This document shows, piece by piece, positions 32,538 to 42,559 of a stretch of 64,000 nucleotides of DNA (its first letter is position 1; each line of letters starts with the position of its first letter). The position numbers and the translations under genes are program-made. The notes below the pieces were generated by a model that had not been told where the DNA came from, did not search any database, and saw only the letters and a program-made list of their open reading frames with translations. This DNA comes from Rhodophyticola sp017644125 (GTDB lineage: Bacteria > Pseudomonadota > Alphaproteobacteria > Rhodobacterales > Rhodobacteraceae), in the NCBI RefSeq assembly GCF_042140125.1, contig NZ_CP159473.1; one strand, given 5' to 3'.

Positions 32538-33523
32538 GTGCTCGGCTCCAGTTTCTTGGCCAGGGTTTCGCGTGTGGCCTCGTCGCAGAAGGCCGCCTCC
32601 AGCGCGGTTCGGGTGACCTGTGCGAAAATCTCCTCGTCCCAACCGAAGGTATCGGCCAGACGCTCATATTCCCGCGACATGGTGGTGCGGAAAAACGGCG
32701 GATCATCGGTGGAGACGGTGACCCGCACACCCCGGTCGCGCAGCTTTTCGATCGGGTGGCTTTCCCATGTCGGAAACACGCCCAGAACCACGTTGGACCC
32801 GGGACAGCATTCCAGAACCACGCCGGTTTCGGCCAGATGCTCCACCAGCGCCGGATCCTCGATCGCCTGCACGCCATGGCCGACCCGTTCCACACCCAGA
32901 TCGTTGATCGCATCCCAGACGGAACCGGCGCCGCCCCATTCGCCCGCATGGGCGGTGATGCGCAGGCCCGCCTCCCGCGCCATGTCGAAGCTCCAGGCGA
33001 AATCCTTCAGCTTGCCGGCCATCTCGTCGCCGCCGATGCCGAAGCCGGTGATGAACTCGCCCGCGGTCTCCGCGGCGCAAAGGGCAATCGGCTTGGCGCG
33101 CTCCGGCCCGAAATGACGGATCGGGGTGACGATGCAGCGCATGACGATGCCGTCGGACGCCTCCGCCCGGGCCGCCGCCTCACGGATCGCGGCAAGATAT
33201 TCGCGCCACGCCCCAAGGTCGCCGCCACCGCAGAAATCGGGCGACAGGAACGCCTCGGTATAGATCACGCCATGCGCGGCGCTTTCCTCCAGCACCGCCG
33301 TGGTCAGCCGGGCGAAGTCATCCGGGCCGGTCAGCACACTGGTCGCGGCCTCGTAGACGCTCAGAAAATGGGTGAAATCCCGATAGGCATAGCCGCCGTC
33401 CTCGGTAAAGATATCGCGCAGATCGAGGCCTTTTTCGGCGGCCAGACCGCGGATGAAGGCAGGCGGGGCCGCGCCCTCCAGATGTAGATGCAGTTCGATC
33501 TTGGGCAGCGTTGCCAAACTCAT
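32534..33523 (-). CDS. add: Adenosine deaminase
   Basis: This 329-residue zinc enzyme converts adenosine to inosine. It carries the metal motif KIELHLHLEGA near residue 8, HAGEWGGAG with the catalytic glutamate region, VGHGVQA, and STDDPPFF with the last zinc ligands. It overlaps both neighbours (deoB and upp) by ATGA junctions. Confidence 0.93.
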   Translation of the reverse strand: MSLATLPKIELHLHLEGAAPPAFIRGLAAEKGLDLRDIFTEDGGYAYRDFTHFLSVYEAATSVLTGPDDFARLTTAVLEESAAHGVIYTEAFLSPDFCGGGDLGAWREYLAAIREAAARAEASDGIVMRCIVTPIRHFGPERAKPIALCAAETAGEFITGFGIGGDEMAGKLKDFAWSFDMAREAGLRITAHAGEWGGAGSVWDAINDLGVERVGHGVQAIEDPALVEHLAETGVVLECCPGSNVVLGVFPTWESHPIEKLRDRGVRVTVSTDDPPFFRTTMSREYERLADTFGWDEEIFAQVTRTALEAAFCDEATRETLAKKLEPST

Positions 33524-34728
33524 ATGAAACGTTTTCCCGGTCCTTGCGCCGGCACCCCCAGATGGGCCGCGACCGAGGCCGCCACATCCACGAATGCCAC
33601 CTGCCCGATCTGCCCCGAATAGGGGCCGGCCGCAACCACCGGAACTCGCTCGCGGGTGTGATCGGTCCCGGGCCAGCTCGGGTCGTTCCCGTGATCGGCG
33701 GTGAACAGCATCAGATCATCGGGGCGCAGGGCGGCAAGGATCGGCGGCAGGCAGGCATCGAACCACTCCAGATGCCGCGCATAGCCAGACACGTCGCGCC
33801 GGTGGCCGTAAAGGCTGTCGAATTCCACGAAATTGGCGAATGTCAGGCTGCCGTCTTCGGCATCGGAAACGGCGCGCGCCAGATGGTCCATCAGCGCACG
33901 ATCCTCGCCCTTGACCACATCGTCGATGCCCCGCGTGGCGAAAATGTCCTTGATCTTGCCGATGGCGTGAACCTTGCCGCCCGCCTGCTGCACCCAATCG
34001 CAAAGCGTGGGCCCGGGCGGGGTGATTGCATAATCCCGCCTGTTGGCGGTGCGCGTGTAGGCCCCCGGATCACCGATGAAGGGCCGGGCGATGACACGGC
34101 CAACCTTCATCTCGTGCAGGCGCGGCGCCAGCCGTTCGCACAGATCCAGAAGCCGGTCGAGGCCGAAGCTCTGCTCATGGGCCGCGATCTGGAAAACACT
34201 GTCGGCGGAAGTGTAGCAGATTGGCCAGCCGGTTTTCTGGTGCCGTTCCCCCTCCTCCGCGATGATGACGGTGCCAGAGGCATGGCGGTTGCCGAGGATG
34301 CCCTGCACGTCCGCGATGCGCTTGACCTCCTCCACCAGATGATCCGGGAAACAGGGCGTCCTGTCGGGGAAGTACGTCCAGTCCCAGGGCACCGGCAGCC
34401 CGGCCAGTTCCCAATGGCCCGATGGCGTGTCCTTGCCGGGAGAGACCTCCGTCGCCGCACCCCAGAGGCCGGCGGGTTCGGCCGTGAACCCCGGCATCTC
34501 GGCATCGCCGGCCAGTCGCGCCGCCGCGCCAAGGCCGAGCCCGTCCAGAACCGGCATCTTCAGCGGCCCGTTGCGCCCGTCCTCCGCCCTGCCCGCGACG
34601 CAGGCATCGGCGATATGTCCCAGAGTGTTGGCGCCCGTGTCGGCCACGTCGCCGTTGAAGAACCGGTCCGCATCCGGCGCGCCGCCGATCCCGACCGAAT
34701 CCATCACCACCAGAAAGGCCCGCGCCAT
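33520..34728 (-). CDS. deoB: Phosphopentomutase
   Basis: This 402-residue enzyme interconverts ribose/deoxyribose 1- and 5-phosphate. Metal-binding motifs are MDSVGIGGAPDA at the N-terminus and TADHGNDPSWPGTDHTRE near the C-terminus, with the threonine of VSPGKDTPSGHWE as the phosphate acceptor. Start and stop codons interlock with deoA and add. Confidence 0.95.
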   Translation of the reverse strand: MARAFLVVMDSVGIGGAPDADRFFNGDVADTGANTLGHIADACVAGRAEDGRNGPLKMPVLDGLGLGAAARLAGDAEMPGFTAEPAGLWGAATEVSPGKDTPSGHWELAGLPVPWDWTYFPDRTPCFPDHLVEEVKRIADVQGILGNRHASGTVIIAEEGERHQKTGWPICYTSADSVFQIAAHEQSFGLDRLLDLCERLAPRLHEMKVGRVIARPFIGDPGAYTRTANRRDYAITPPGPTLCDWVQQAGGKVHAIGKIKDIFATRGIDDVVKGEDRALMDHLARAVSDAEDGSLTFANFVEFDSLYGHRRDVSGYARHLEWFDACLPPILAALRPDDLMLFTADHGNDPSWPGTDHTRERVPVVAAGPYSGQIGQVAFVDVAASVAAHLGVPAQGPGKRFI

Positions 34729-36035
34729 CAGCCGATCCTTTCATGGATCAGCGGCGGCGAATCCGGCGCCCGCTCCGCCAGCACATATGCATCGCGAATA
34801 CGGCCCGCCTGCGCGCGCGCGGCCTCTTCGGTTGCGGCGTGGATGCGGGCCAGCGGGCGCTCGCCATCGACGCGCGCACCAATGGGCGCAATATCAGACA
34901 GGCCAACGCCCGGGTCCAGTTGATCGGTCGCCACCAGCCGCCCACCGCCCAGATGCACCACCACCTCGCCCAGGGCGCGCGTGTCGATCGCGGCCACATG
35001 GCCGGGCTCGCCGGGATGCACATCCATCATCACCCGCGCCGCGGGCAACCGGTCGCGCCAGCGTTCCACGAAATCCGCAGGCCCACCCAGGGCCGCGACC
35101 ATTTCGCCAAAGCGTTCCGCGGCCTGGCCCGAGCTGAGGGCCGCTGCGATCCGTCCTTCGCCATCGGCGGCATCCGCGGCCAGCCCGCCAAGGGCCAGAA
35201 CCTCGCCGCCAAGCGCCACCGTCAAGCGGTGGAGCGATGTGCCAACCGAAGATCCGGTCAGCGCCTCCATCACCTCGATCACCTCCAGCGCGTTGCCGGC
35301 GGCCTTGGCCGCGGGCTGGCTCATATCCGTGATCAGGGCCGAACACATGCAGCCCGCCCCTTGCGCCGTTTCCACCAGCGATTGCGCCAGCGCCAGCGCG
35401 TCGTCCGGATCGGCCATGAAGGCGCCCGATCCGACCTTGACATCCAGCACCAGCGCCTCAAGCCCCGCGGCCAATTTCTTCGACAGGATCGACGCGGTGA
35501 TCAGATCGATGCTTTCCACCGTGCCGGTGACATCGCGAACCCCGTAAAGCCGTTTGTCGGCCGGGGCGATATCGCCCGACGCGCCCACGATCGCGCAGCC
35601 GATATCGGCCACCAGTTCCTGCAACTCCTCCACGCCGACCTGCGTGCGATAGCCCGGGATCGCCTCAAGCTTGTCCAGCGTGCCGCCGGTGTGGCCAAGG
35701 CCGCGGCCCGAAATCATCGGCACATAGGCGCCGCAAACCGCCAGCGCGGGTGCCAGCAACAAGGACACCGCATCCCCCACGCCGCCGGTCGAATGCTTGT
35801 CCAGAACCGGGCCGTCCAGATCCCATTTCAGCACTTCTCCGGTCTGCAACATGCCATGGGTCAGATGCACGCGGTTGTCGCGGCTGAGACCCTTGGTGCA
35901 AACCGCCATGGCAAAGGCCCCGGCCTGCATATCGCTGACCTGACCCTGGGCGATGCCTTCGGCAAACCAGTAGATCTCGGCTTCTGTCAGGGGCAGCCCC
36001 TCGCGGGCCTTGATCAGGATAGACCGTGCATCCAT
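34728..36035 (-). CDS. deoA: Thymidine phosphorylase
   Basis: This 435-residue enzyme splits thymidine or deoxyuridine with phosphate. The signature LDKHSTGGVGDAVSLLLAPAL near residue 80 binds phosphate, and SGRGLGHTGGTLDKLEAIPG and LDVKVGSGAFM follow. It starts four bases after the cdd stop and shares a base with deoB. Confidence 0.95.
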   Translation of the reverse strand: MDARSILIKAREGLPLTEAEIYWFAEGIAQGQVSDMQAGAFAMAVCTKGLSRDNRVHLTHGMLQTGEVLKWDLDGPVLDKHSTGGVGDAVSLLLAPALAVCGAYVPMISGRGLGHTGGTLDKLEAIPGYRTQVGVEELQELVADIGCAIVGASGDIAPADKRLYGVRDVTGTVESIDLITASILSKKLAAGLEALVLDVKVGSGAFMADPDDALALAQSLVETAQGAGCMCSALITDMSQPAAKAAGNALEVIEVMEALTGSSVGTSLHRLTVALGGEVLALGGLAADAADGEGRIAAALSSGQAAERFGEMVAALGGPADFVERWRDRLPAARVMMDVHPGEPGHVAAIDTRALGEVVVHLGGGRLVATDQLDPGVGLSDIAPIGARVDGERPLARIHAATEEAARAQAGRIRDAYVLAERAPDSPPLIHERIG

Positions 36036-36039
36036 CGCT

Positions 36040-36432
36040 CTAGACCCGGTCCATATGGTCGGCGTTGAACGCCCCCGGCAACAGCTCGGCCACCGTCATG
36101 CGCAGCGTCGCGCCATCGGTCGTGGCAAGGGTCACCACCACGTCGCCATCGGCGAACTCCGCCAGCTTCTGCCGGCATCCGCCGCAGGGCGGCACGGGCT
36201 CAGGGCTGTCCGCGATCACCGCGACCTCGGCGATCCGGCTGTCTCCGGCGGCGACCATCGCGGCAATTGCGCCGGCCTCGGCGCAGGTGCCTTCGGGGTA
36301 GGCGATGTTCTCCACGTTGCAGCCGCGATGCTCGCGGCCTTCGACACTGCGCAGGGCGGCGCCCACCTTGAAACCGGAATAAGGCGCGTGGGCGTTCAGG
36401 CGCACGGCGGCGGCGGCATCCAGAAGGGACAT
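36040..36432 (-). CDS. cdd: Cytidine deaminase
   Basis: This 130-residue zinc enzyme converts cytidine to uridine. The zinc and proton-shuttle motif is CAEAGAIAAMVAAGD and the second zinc motif is PPCGGCRQKLAEF. It leads the operon cdd-deoA-deoB-add-upp, which together recycles nucleosides to bases, sugar phosphates and UMP. Confidence 0.95.
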   Translation of the reverse strand: MSLLDAAAAVRLNAHAPYSGFKVGAALRSVEGREHRGCNVENIAYPEGTCAEAGAIAAMVAAGDSRIAEVAVIADSPEPVPPCGGCRQKLAEFADGDVVVTLATTDGATLRMTVAELLPGAFNADHMDRV

Positions 36433-36496
36433 GCGAGGGGGCTCCAGAGTGTTGTTTCGGAACCCAGTCTGTGCCGCGCCGGGACCAAGCGCAAGC

Positions 36497-38068
36497 CTAG
36501 GCGATCGCCCCCTGACCCATCAGGTCCTCAAGCCGGGTTTCGACAATGGCGATCAGATCGCGCAGATCGTCCCGGCAGGCCGCCGCCAGACCGGGCAGAT
36601 CGTCCCGCCGGTCGTGTTGGGCGGCGATGTTCAGGGCTTCGGCCAGATGGCGCAAACGCTCTGCCCCGACAGCTCCCGCGAGAGAGACCAGAATATGGGT
36701 CTGCGACCGGATATCGCGCAACGCACCCGCCTGAAACGCGATCTGGAGCGCCTTGGCCACATCGTGAAGATCCTCTCGCAGATGATAGAGCAATTCGCGC
36801 GCGCCGTTCGGACCTGCGGTGGTCAGCAGCGCATCGAACTGGCCTTGATCCATCGGCGGCACCCGTTCGCCGGAGGCGCCTCCCGCCGCCGCCGACACAA
36901 CCGTCTCCACATCGGTCACGGACATCTCCTGGCCCGTGTGGCGCAGGATCGCCCGGCCAAAGGCCGCACCCGACCGGATCGGCTTGGCGATGATGCCTCC
37001 TGCGCCAGCGGCATAGATCGCCTCGCGATTGTCGCGCAGCACATAGGCGGTCAGCGCCACCAGCGGCATCGTCGCGCGCGTGTTGTCCAGATTGCGGACC
37101 GCGCGCATGAATTCCAGCCCCGACATGCGCGGCATCTCGATATCGACCAGCGCGATATCGAACTCCTGGCGATCCATCAGTTCAAGCGCTTCGATCCCGT
37201 CATTGGCGATCACCGGGTCCGCACCCATCGTGTTCAGCAACTGCCGGACGATGCACTGATTGGTTTCATTGTCCTCGGCGACCAGAATGCGCAAATTCGA
37301 CAGGTCCGGCGGCGCGCAGGGGGGGTGCCCCGCCGCCAGCGATCGTTGCCAGGCCGCAGGTGGCAGATCCAGCATGACCACCGCGCCCCCGGTTGGCGCA
37401 TCGGACAGTTCCAGATCGCCGCCAAGGCCGACAGCCATATCCTTTGCAATGCGCAGCCCCAGCCCCGAGACGGGGGGCCTGTCATGGTTGACCCGGCGAT
37501 GCGGTGTGAAAAGTCCGATCATCGCCGCGCGGGAAAACCCGGGCCCCTGATCGGCAACCGTGAACCGGAGCGCGCCGTCGCCGGTCACCTCCACACGCAG
37601 ATCCACATCGCCCCCCCGGCCATGTTTCAACGCGTTCCCGATCAGATTTGACAGGATCCGGTCGAGCGTCACCCGCGGAATGCCGATCCGGTCCGGCAAA
37701 TGGGGCGCAGTTTGCAGAAGGAAACGGCACCCGGCCTCCGCCGCACGGCCCGCCCAACGCATCTCGACCCCGGTAAGATACCCGCGCAGGTCGATACCGC
37801 CGTCATCGAGGCGCAGCAGGGTTTCGCCCGCCGCCTCCATCAACGCGGCGTCGACAAGCTCGGCCAGCGTCTCTCCGGCGGCCTGAACCCGCTCCAGCTG
37901 CGCTCTGGTATCCGGGTGCAGCTTGTCGATATCCACAAGCCGCAACCCGCCGATCACATCGGACATCGCGGCGCGAATATCATGATTGAAAAGACGTAAT
38001 GTCTCCGAGACCGGATCGGGCCTCCCGGCGCCGCTGGCGGGCCGGTTGGTGCCAGACATATCGTCCAT
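36497..38068 (-). CDS. Soluble hybrid histidine kinase (kinase, receiver and Hpt domains)
   Basis: This 523-residue protein has no transmembrane helix or recognisable sensor domain. His29 in LRLFNHDIRAAM is the likely autophosphorylated residue; the ATP lid shows NLIGNALKHG, ADQGPGFS and SGLGLRIAKD. A receiver domain (ILVAEDNETN, Asp309 in LVDIEMP, Lys in IIAKPI) and a C-terminal Hpt domain (His458 in SQTHILVSLAGAVGAE) follow. It is thus a complete internal phosphorelay, lacking only the final regulator. A CtrA-type box precedes it. Confidence 0.9.
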   Translation of the reverse strand: MDDMSGTNRPASGAGRPDPVSETLRLFNHDIRAAMSDVIGGLRLVDIDKLHPDTRAQLERVQAAGETLAELVDAALMEAAGETLLRLDDGGIDLRGYLTGVEMRWAGRAAEAGCRFLLQTAPHLPDRIGIPRVTLDRILSNLIGNALKHGRGGDVDLRVEVTGDGALRFTVADQGPGFSRAAMIGLFTPHRRVNHDRPPVSGLGLRIAKDMAVGLGGDLELSDAPTGGAVVMLDLPPAAWQRSLAAGHPPCAPPDLSNLRILVAEDNETNQCIVRQLLNTMGADPVIANDGIEALELMDRQEFDIALVDIEMPRMSGLEFMRAVRNLDNTRATMPLVALTAYVLRDNREAIYAAGAGGIIAKPIRSGAAFGRAILRHTGQEMSVTDVETVVSAAAGGASGERVPPMDQGQFDALLTTAGPNGARELLYHLREDLHDVAKALQIAFQAGALRDIRSQTHILVSLAGAVGAERLRHLAEALNIAAQHDRRDDLPGLAAACRDDLRDLIAIVETRLEDLMGQGAIA

Positions 38069-38124
38069 CGTGGCGGGAACTCCAAGGCGAGCCGTCCTCG
38101 CCGGTCAACTGCGTTACGTCACGC

Positions 38125-38139
38125 GTTAACTTTACATTA
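38125..38139 (-). promoter_or_regulatory. CtrA-type box upstream of the hybrid kinase gene
   Basis: TTAA-CTTTACA-TTAA is an exact TTAA-N7-TTAA site, the full CtrA consensus spacing, centred 64 bases upstream of the kinase start. CtrA in Rhodobacteraceae controls motility, gene-transfer agents and signalling genes, so placing this kinase in that network is reasonable. I found no other paired site in the window. Confidence 0.6.
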
Positions 38140-38161
38140 AGATACGTAAAAAGTCCAAGAC

Positions 38162-38192
38162 ACCCGAGAAGAATAGATTCTTCCTATCGGGT
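38162..38192 (-). terminator. Hairpin terminator of prpE
   Basis: A 13-pair stem with a three-base bulge (ACCCGA-GAAGAAT with ATTCTTC-cta-TCGGGT) spans the prpE stop codon. A run of five U residues follows about ten bases later on the minus strand. Confidence 0.6.
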
Positions 38193-40085
38193 AGATGTAT
38201 TTAGATATCCAATTCCTTTCAACGCCTCGGCGATCTCGTCCAGGATCGCCGGGTCGTCGATCGTGGCGGGCATCTTGAAATCCTCGCCATCGGCGATCTT
38301 GACCATCGTACCGCGCAGGATCTTGCCGGAGCGGGTTTTCGGCAATCGGTCGACCACAAGCGCCAGCTTGAACGCGGCAACCGGCCCGATCTTCTGGCGC
38401 ACCAGCTTCACGCAATCGGCGATGACTTCCTCGGCCCCCATCTCCGAGCCGGAATTCAGGCACAGGAACCCCATGGGAAGCTGACCTTTCAGCCCATCGC
38501 TGACCCCGATCACCGCGCATTCCGCAACCTCGGGATGCGCGGCCAGAACTTCCTCCATCGCGCCGGTGGAGAGGCGATGGCCGGCAACGTTGATCACGTC
38601 GTCGGTGCGCGCCATGATGTAAAGGTAGCCGTCGGCATCCTTGTACCCGGCATCGCCCGTCTCGTAATAGCCGGGGAAATGCTCCAGATAGCTTTTGCGA
38701 TAGCGCGCCTCCGCGTTCCAGAGCGTCGGCAAGGTGCCCGGCGGCAGCGGCAGTTTCACCGCAATCGCGCCCAACTCCCCGTCCCTCACCGGGTGCCCGC
38801 CCTCATCGAGAATATGCACGTCGTATCCCGGCATCGGCACGGCGGGCGAGCCGATCTTGACCGGCAGCTTCTCGATCCCCAGGGGATTGCCCGCAATCGC
38901 CCAGCCGGTTTCGGTCTGCCACCAATGGTCGATCACCGGCACGCCCAGTTTGTCCTGCGCCCATTCGATCGTGTCCGGATCGGCGCGTTCACCGGCCAGA
39001 AACAGGGTCTCCAGACTGCTCAGGTCGTAATCGGAAACCAGCGCGCCCTGTGGATCGTCCCGCTTGATGGCGCGGAACGCGGTCGGTGCGGTGAACAGGC
39101 ATTTGACCTTGTGATCCTGAATGACGCGCCAGAATGTGCCCGCGTCAGGGGTGCCCACGGGCTTGCCCTCGAACACGATCGTCGTGCAGCCGAAAACGAG
39201 CGGCGCGTAACAGATATACGAATGCCCCACGACCCAGCCCACGTCGGACGCGGCCCAGAACACCTCCCCCGGGTTCATGTCATAAAGGTTGCGCATCGAC
39301 CAGTTCAGCGCGACCAGATGTCCGCCCGTATGGCGAATGACGCCCTTGGGCTGGCCGGTCGTGCCGCTGGTGTAAAGGATATAGGCCGGGTGATTGCCTT
39401 CGACGGGCACACACGGGGCCGGATCGACACCGTACTGAAACCCGTGCCACTCCACGTCGCGCCCCTCTTCCAGATGGGCGACCTCCTGTTCGCGCTGGAA
39501 AATCACGCAGAATTCAGGCTGATGGCGGGCCAGCTCCAGCGCCCCGTCCAGAAGCGGCTTGTAATGCACCACCCGCCCCGGCTCGATCCCGCAGGAGGCC
39601 GCGATGATGCATTTCGGCGTGCAATCGTCGATCCGCACGGCGAGTTCATTGGCCGCGAAGCCGCCGAAGACCACCGAATGGATCGCCCCCAGACGCGCAC
39701 AGGCCAACATCGCCTCCAGCGCTTCGGGCACCATCGGCATGTAGATGATGACACGGTCGCCCTTGGTCACGCCCTTGGCGGCCAGCGCACCGGCAAGGCT
39801 GGCGACACGGGCCTGCAGCTCGGCATAGGTGATTTCGTGCTTGGTATGGGTGACAGGGCTGTCATGGATGATCGCGATCCGGTCGCCATGACCGGCCTCC
39901 ACATGGCGATCGACCGCGTTCCAGCAGGTGTTGACCATCCCGTCGGCGAACCATTGGTAAAGCGGCGCGTTCTCGTCGAAAAGCGCCTTGGTCGGTGTCC
40001 GGTCCCAATCGATCGCATCGGCGGCGGCCATCCAGAATGCGTCCGGATCGGTCGCAGCCTGCGCATAGATTTCGCGGTAGCCCAT
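38184..40085 (-). CDS. prpE: Propionyl-CoA synthetase
   Basis: This 633-residue ANL ligase activates propionate. It has the acetyl-CoA-synthetase-like architecture with YTSGTTGQPKGVIRHTGGH near residue 255, the WWQTETGW adenine motif, TDDVINVAGHRLSTG and the catalytic lysine in LPKTRSGKILR. GWVVGHSYICYAPL is typical of PrpE rather than Acs. AAAGGGAGGAAACGCC precedes the ATG. Propionyl-CoA also arises from branched-chain and odd-chain breakdown, in line with the LiuR-type genes of the window. Confidence 0.9.
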   Translation of the reverse strand: MGYREIYAQAATDPDAFWMAAADAIDWDRTPTKALFDENAPLYQWFADGMVNTCWNAVDRHVEAGHGDRIAIIHDSPVTHTKHEITYAELQARVASLAGALAAKGVTKGDRVIIYMPMVPEALEAMLACARLGAIHSVVFGGFAANELAVRIDDCTPKCIIAASCGIEPGRVVHYKPLLDGALELARHQPEFCVIFQREQEVAHLEEGRDVEWHGFQYGVDPAPCVPVEGNHPAYILYTSGTTGQPKGVIRHTGGHLVALNWSMRNLYDMNPGEVFWAASDVGWVVGHSYICYAPLVFGCTTIVFEGKPVGTPDAGTFWRVIQDHKVKCLFTAPTAFRAIKRDDPQGALVSDYDLSSLETLFLAGERADPDTIEWAQDKLGVPVIDHWWQTETGWAIAGNPLGIEKLPVKIGSPAVPMPGYDVHILDEGGHPVRDGELGAIAVKLPLPPGTLPTLWNAEARYRKSYLEHFPGYYETGDAGYKDADGYLYIMARTDDVINVAGHRLSTGAMEEVLAAHPEVAECAVIGVSDGLKGQLPMGFLCLNSGSEMGAEEVIADCVKLVRQKIGPVAAFKLALVVDRLPKTRSGKILRGTMVKIADGEDFKMPATIDDPAILDEIAEALKGIGYLNTSTR

Positions 40086-40260
40086 GGCGTTTCCTCCCTT
40101 TCAACGTTGCGCAGACATAGCCGAAGGCGCCTTTCCCGCAAAGCGACAGGGCGTCACTGGCAGCGGTAACACAGGGCACCCGCCGCGGCCTGCGGCCGGA
40201 CGGGCTTGCGCCACACGCACGCCGCGCGCCATCGGCCCGTTCCCTCCCCCGGCTGGCCGC

Positions 40261-42540
40261 TCAGCCATAAAGCCCGACCGGTGTGCCCGCCAGCGCGGAC
40301 ATGTTTAGCAATCCCCGCGCCGTGATCGCGGGCGTGACGATATGGGCGCGGTTGCCCATGCCCATCAGAACCGGGCCCACCTCCAGCCCGCCGGCCTTCA
40401 TCTTCAGAATGTTCCGCGCCGCCCCCGCCGCATCGGTGTTGGAGAAAACCAGCGCGTTTGCGGCGCCCTCCAGCCGGGAGTTCGGGAAAATCCGTTCGCG
40501 GAGATCCGGATCGAGCGCGCTGTCGATATGCATTTCGCCCTCATATTCGAAATCCAGGCCCCGGTCGTCCAGCAGGATCAGCGCATCGCGCATCCGCTGG
40601 CCGCTGTCGCTGTCCAGATTGCCGAACTGAGACCCCGAACAGAGCGCGATTTTCGGCTCCACCCCGAACCGGCGCACATGGCGCGCGGTGGCGATCACCG
40701 TCTCGGCGATCTGCAGCGGGGTCGGATGGGCGTGCACATGGGTGTCGGCGATGAAAAGCGGCCCATCCTCCAGGATCATCAGGCTCAGCGCGCCGACCGG
40801 GTGCAGCGTGCCTGTGCCCAGCAATTGCTGCACATAGTTCAGGTGCCACAGATATTGGCCAAAGGTGCCGCAGATCAGGCTGTCGGCCTCGGCGCGATGC
40901 ACCATGACGGCCCCGATGGCGGTCGTATTGGTGCGCATGATCGCGCGGGCCAGATCCGGCGTGACCCCCCGGCGCTGCATCACCTCGTGGTAGGTGCCCC
41001 AGTAATCGCGGTAGCGCGGGTCGTTTTCCGGGTTCACCAGTTCGAAATCGCGGGTCGGGCGAATATCGAGGCCCGCGCGCTCCACCCGCGCCTCGATCAC
41101 CTCGGGGCGGCCGATCAGGATCGGCTTGTCGGTGGTCTCCTCCAGCATGGCCTGCGCGGCGCGCAACACCCGCTCATCCTCGCCTTCGGCAAAGACGATC
41201 CGGCGGCTGGTGGTGGCGGCCGCCTCGAAAACCGGCCGCATGATCAGCGCGGAGCGGAAGACCGACTGGTTGAGCTTCGCCTTGTAGGCCGCAAGATCGC
41301 GCATCGGGCGGGTCGCCACGCCACTGTCCATCGCCGCCTTCGCCACGGCGCTGGCGACCACCCCCATCAGCCGCGGATCGAACGGTTTCGGGATCAGGTA
41401 GTCGCGCCCGAAGGTCAACTGTTCGCCCCGGTAGATCGCCGCCGCCTCGGCACTGGTCGTGGCCCGCGCCATTGCGGCGATCCCGTCGATACAGGCCAGT
41501 TGCATCTCGTCATTGATCTCCGTCGCACCGACATCCAGCGCGCCCCGAAAAATGAAAGGAAAGCACAATACATTGTTGACCTGATTGGGAAAATCGCTGC
41601 GCCCCGTAGCGATCACCGCGTCGGGCGCAACCTCGCGCACCAGATCGGGCAGGATTTCGGGCGTCGGGTTGGCCAGCGCGAAAATGATCGGCTTGGCGGC
41701 CATTTTCCTGACCATCGCCTGGGTCAGAACGCCGGGGCCGCTGAGCCCCAGAAACAGATCCGCGCCGTCGATCACGTCGCTAAGAGCCGCTTGGGTGCTG
41801 CCTTGGGCGAACTCCGCCTTCTGCGGCGTCATCTGCGCCTCGCGGCCCTCATAGACCAGGCCTTCGAGATCGCAAAGATAGATATTCTCGCGTTTCACGC
41901 CCAGCTTCAACAACATGTTCAGGCAGGCGATGCCCGCAGCCCCACCACCGGTGGAAACGACCTTGATGTCGCCGAATGCCTTGCCCACCACCTTCAACGC
42001 ATTGGTCGCGGCGGCGCCCACGACGATCGCCGTGCCATGCTGGTCGTCATGGAACACTGGGATGTTCATCCGCTCTCGGCACAATCGTTCAACGATAAAG
42101 CAATCCGGCGCCTTGATGTCTTCCAGATTGATCGCGCCGAAGGTTGGCTCCAGCGCGCAGACGATATCGGCCAGCTTTTCGGGGTCGCTTTCATCCAGCT
42201 CGATATCGAAACAGTCGATATTGGCGAACTTCTTGAACAGGACCGCCTTGCCTTCCATCACCGGTTTCGATGCCAGCGCGCCGATATTGCCCAGGCCCAG
42301 TACCGCCGAGCCATTGGTGACGACCGCAACCAGATTGCCGCGGGCGGTGTACCGCGCGGCATCCGCCGGGGTTTCCTTGATCTCAAGGCAAGCCTCCGCC
42401 ACGCCGGGGGAATAGGCGCGGCTGAGATCACGACCGTTTGCCAGCGGCTTGGTGGCCCGGATCTCCAGCTTTCCGGGCTTCGGATGCTCATGATAAAACA
42501 GCGCCGCCGCGCGCAGACTGTCAGGCTTGTCTTCGTTCAT
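40261..42540 (-). CDS. maeB: NADP-dependent malic enzyme with phosphotransacetylase-like domain
   Basis: This 759-residue fusion has an N-terminal malic enzyme (residues about 1-425; YSPGVAEACLEIKETPADAARYTARG, FHDDQHGTAIVVGAA, STGGGAAGIA) and a C-terminal Pta-like domain (about 430-759; RIVFAEGEDERVLRAAQAML). It decarboxylates malate to pyruvate; in this fusion family the Pta part is regulatory and binds acetyl-CoA rather than acting as a phosphotransacetylase. The ATG at 42540 follows AAGGGAGGGTGCC. A perfect palindrome stands just upstream. Confidence 0.93.
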   Translation of the reverse strand: MNEDKPDSLRAAALFYHEHPKPGKLEIRATKPLANGRDLSRAYSPGVAEACLEIKETPADAARYTARGNLVAVVTNGSAVLGLGNIGALASKPVMEGKAVLFKKFANIDCFDIELDESDPEKLADIVCALEPTFGAINLEDIKAPDCFIVERLCRERMNIPVFHDDQHGTAIVVGAAATNALKVVGKAFGDIKVVSTGGGAAGIACLNMLLKLGVKRENIYLCDLEGLVYEGREAQMTPQKAEFAQGSTQAALSDVIDGADLFLGLSGPGVLTQAMVRKMAAKPIIFALANPTPEILPDLVREVAPDAVIATGRSDFPNQVNNVLCFPFIFRGALDVGATEINDEMQLACIDGIAAMARATTSAEAAAIYRGEQLTFGRDYLIPKPFDPRLMGVVASAVAKAAMDSGVATRPMRDLAAYKAKLNQSVFRSALIMRPVFEAAATTSRRIVFAEGEDERVLRAAQAMLEETTDKPILIGRPEVIEARVERAGLDIRPTRDFELVNPENDPRYRDYWGTYHEVMQRRGVTPDLARAIMRTNTTAIGAVMVHRAEADSLICGTFGQYLWHLNYVQQLLGTGTLHPVGALSLMILEDGPLFIADTHVHAHPTPLQIAETVIATARHVRRFGVEPKIALCSGSQFGNLDSDSGQRMRDALILLDDRGLDFEYEGEMHIDSALDPDLRERIFPNSRLEGAANALVFSNTDAAGAARNILKMKAGGLEVGPVLMGMGNRAHIVTPAITARGLLNMSALAGTPVGLYG

Positions 42541-42559
42541 GGCACCCTCCCTTGAGTGA

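Noticed and set aside
40342..42555. 737-codon open frame on the plus strand
   Set aside because: It runs antisense to maeB, whose malic enzyme and Pta-like motifs are unmistakable.
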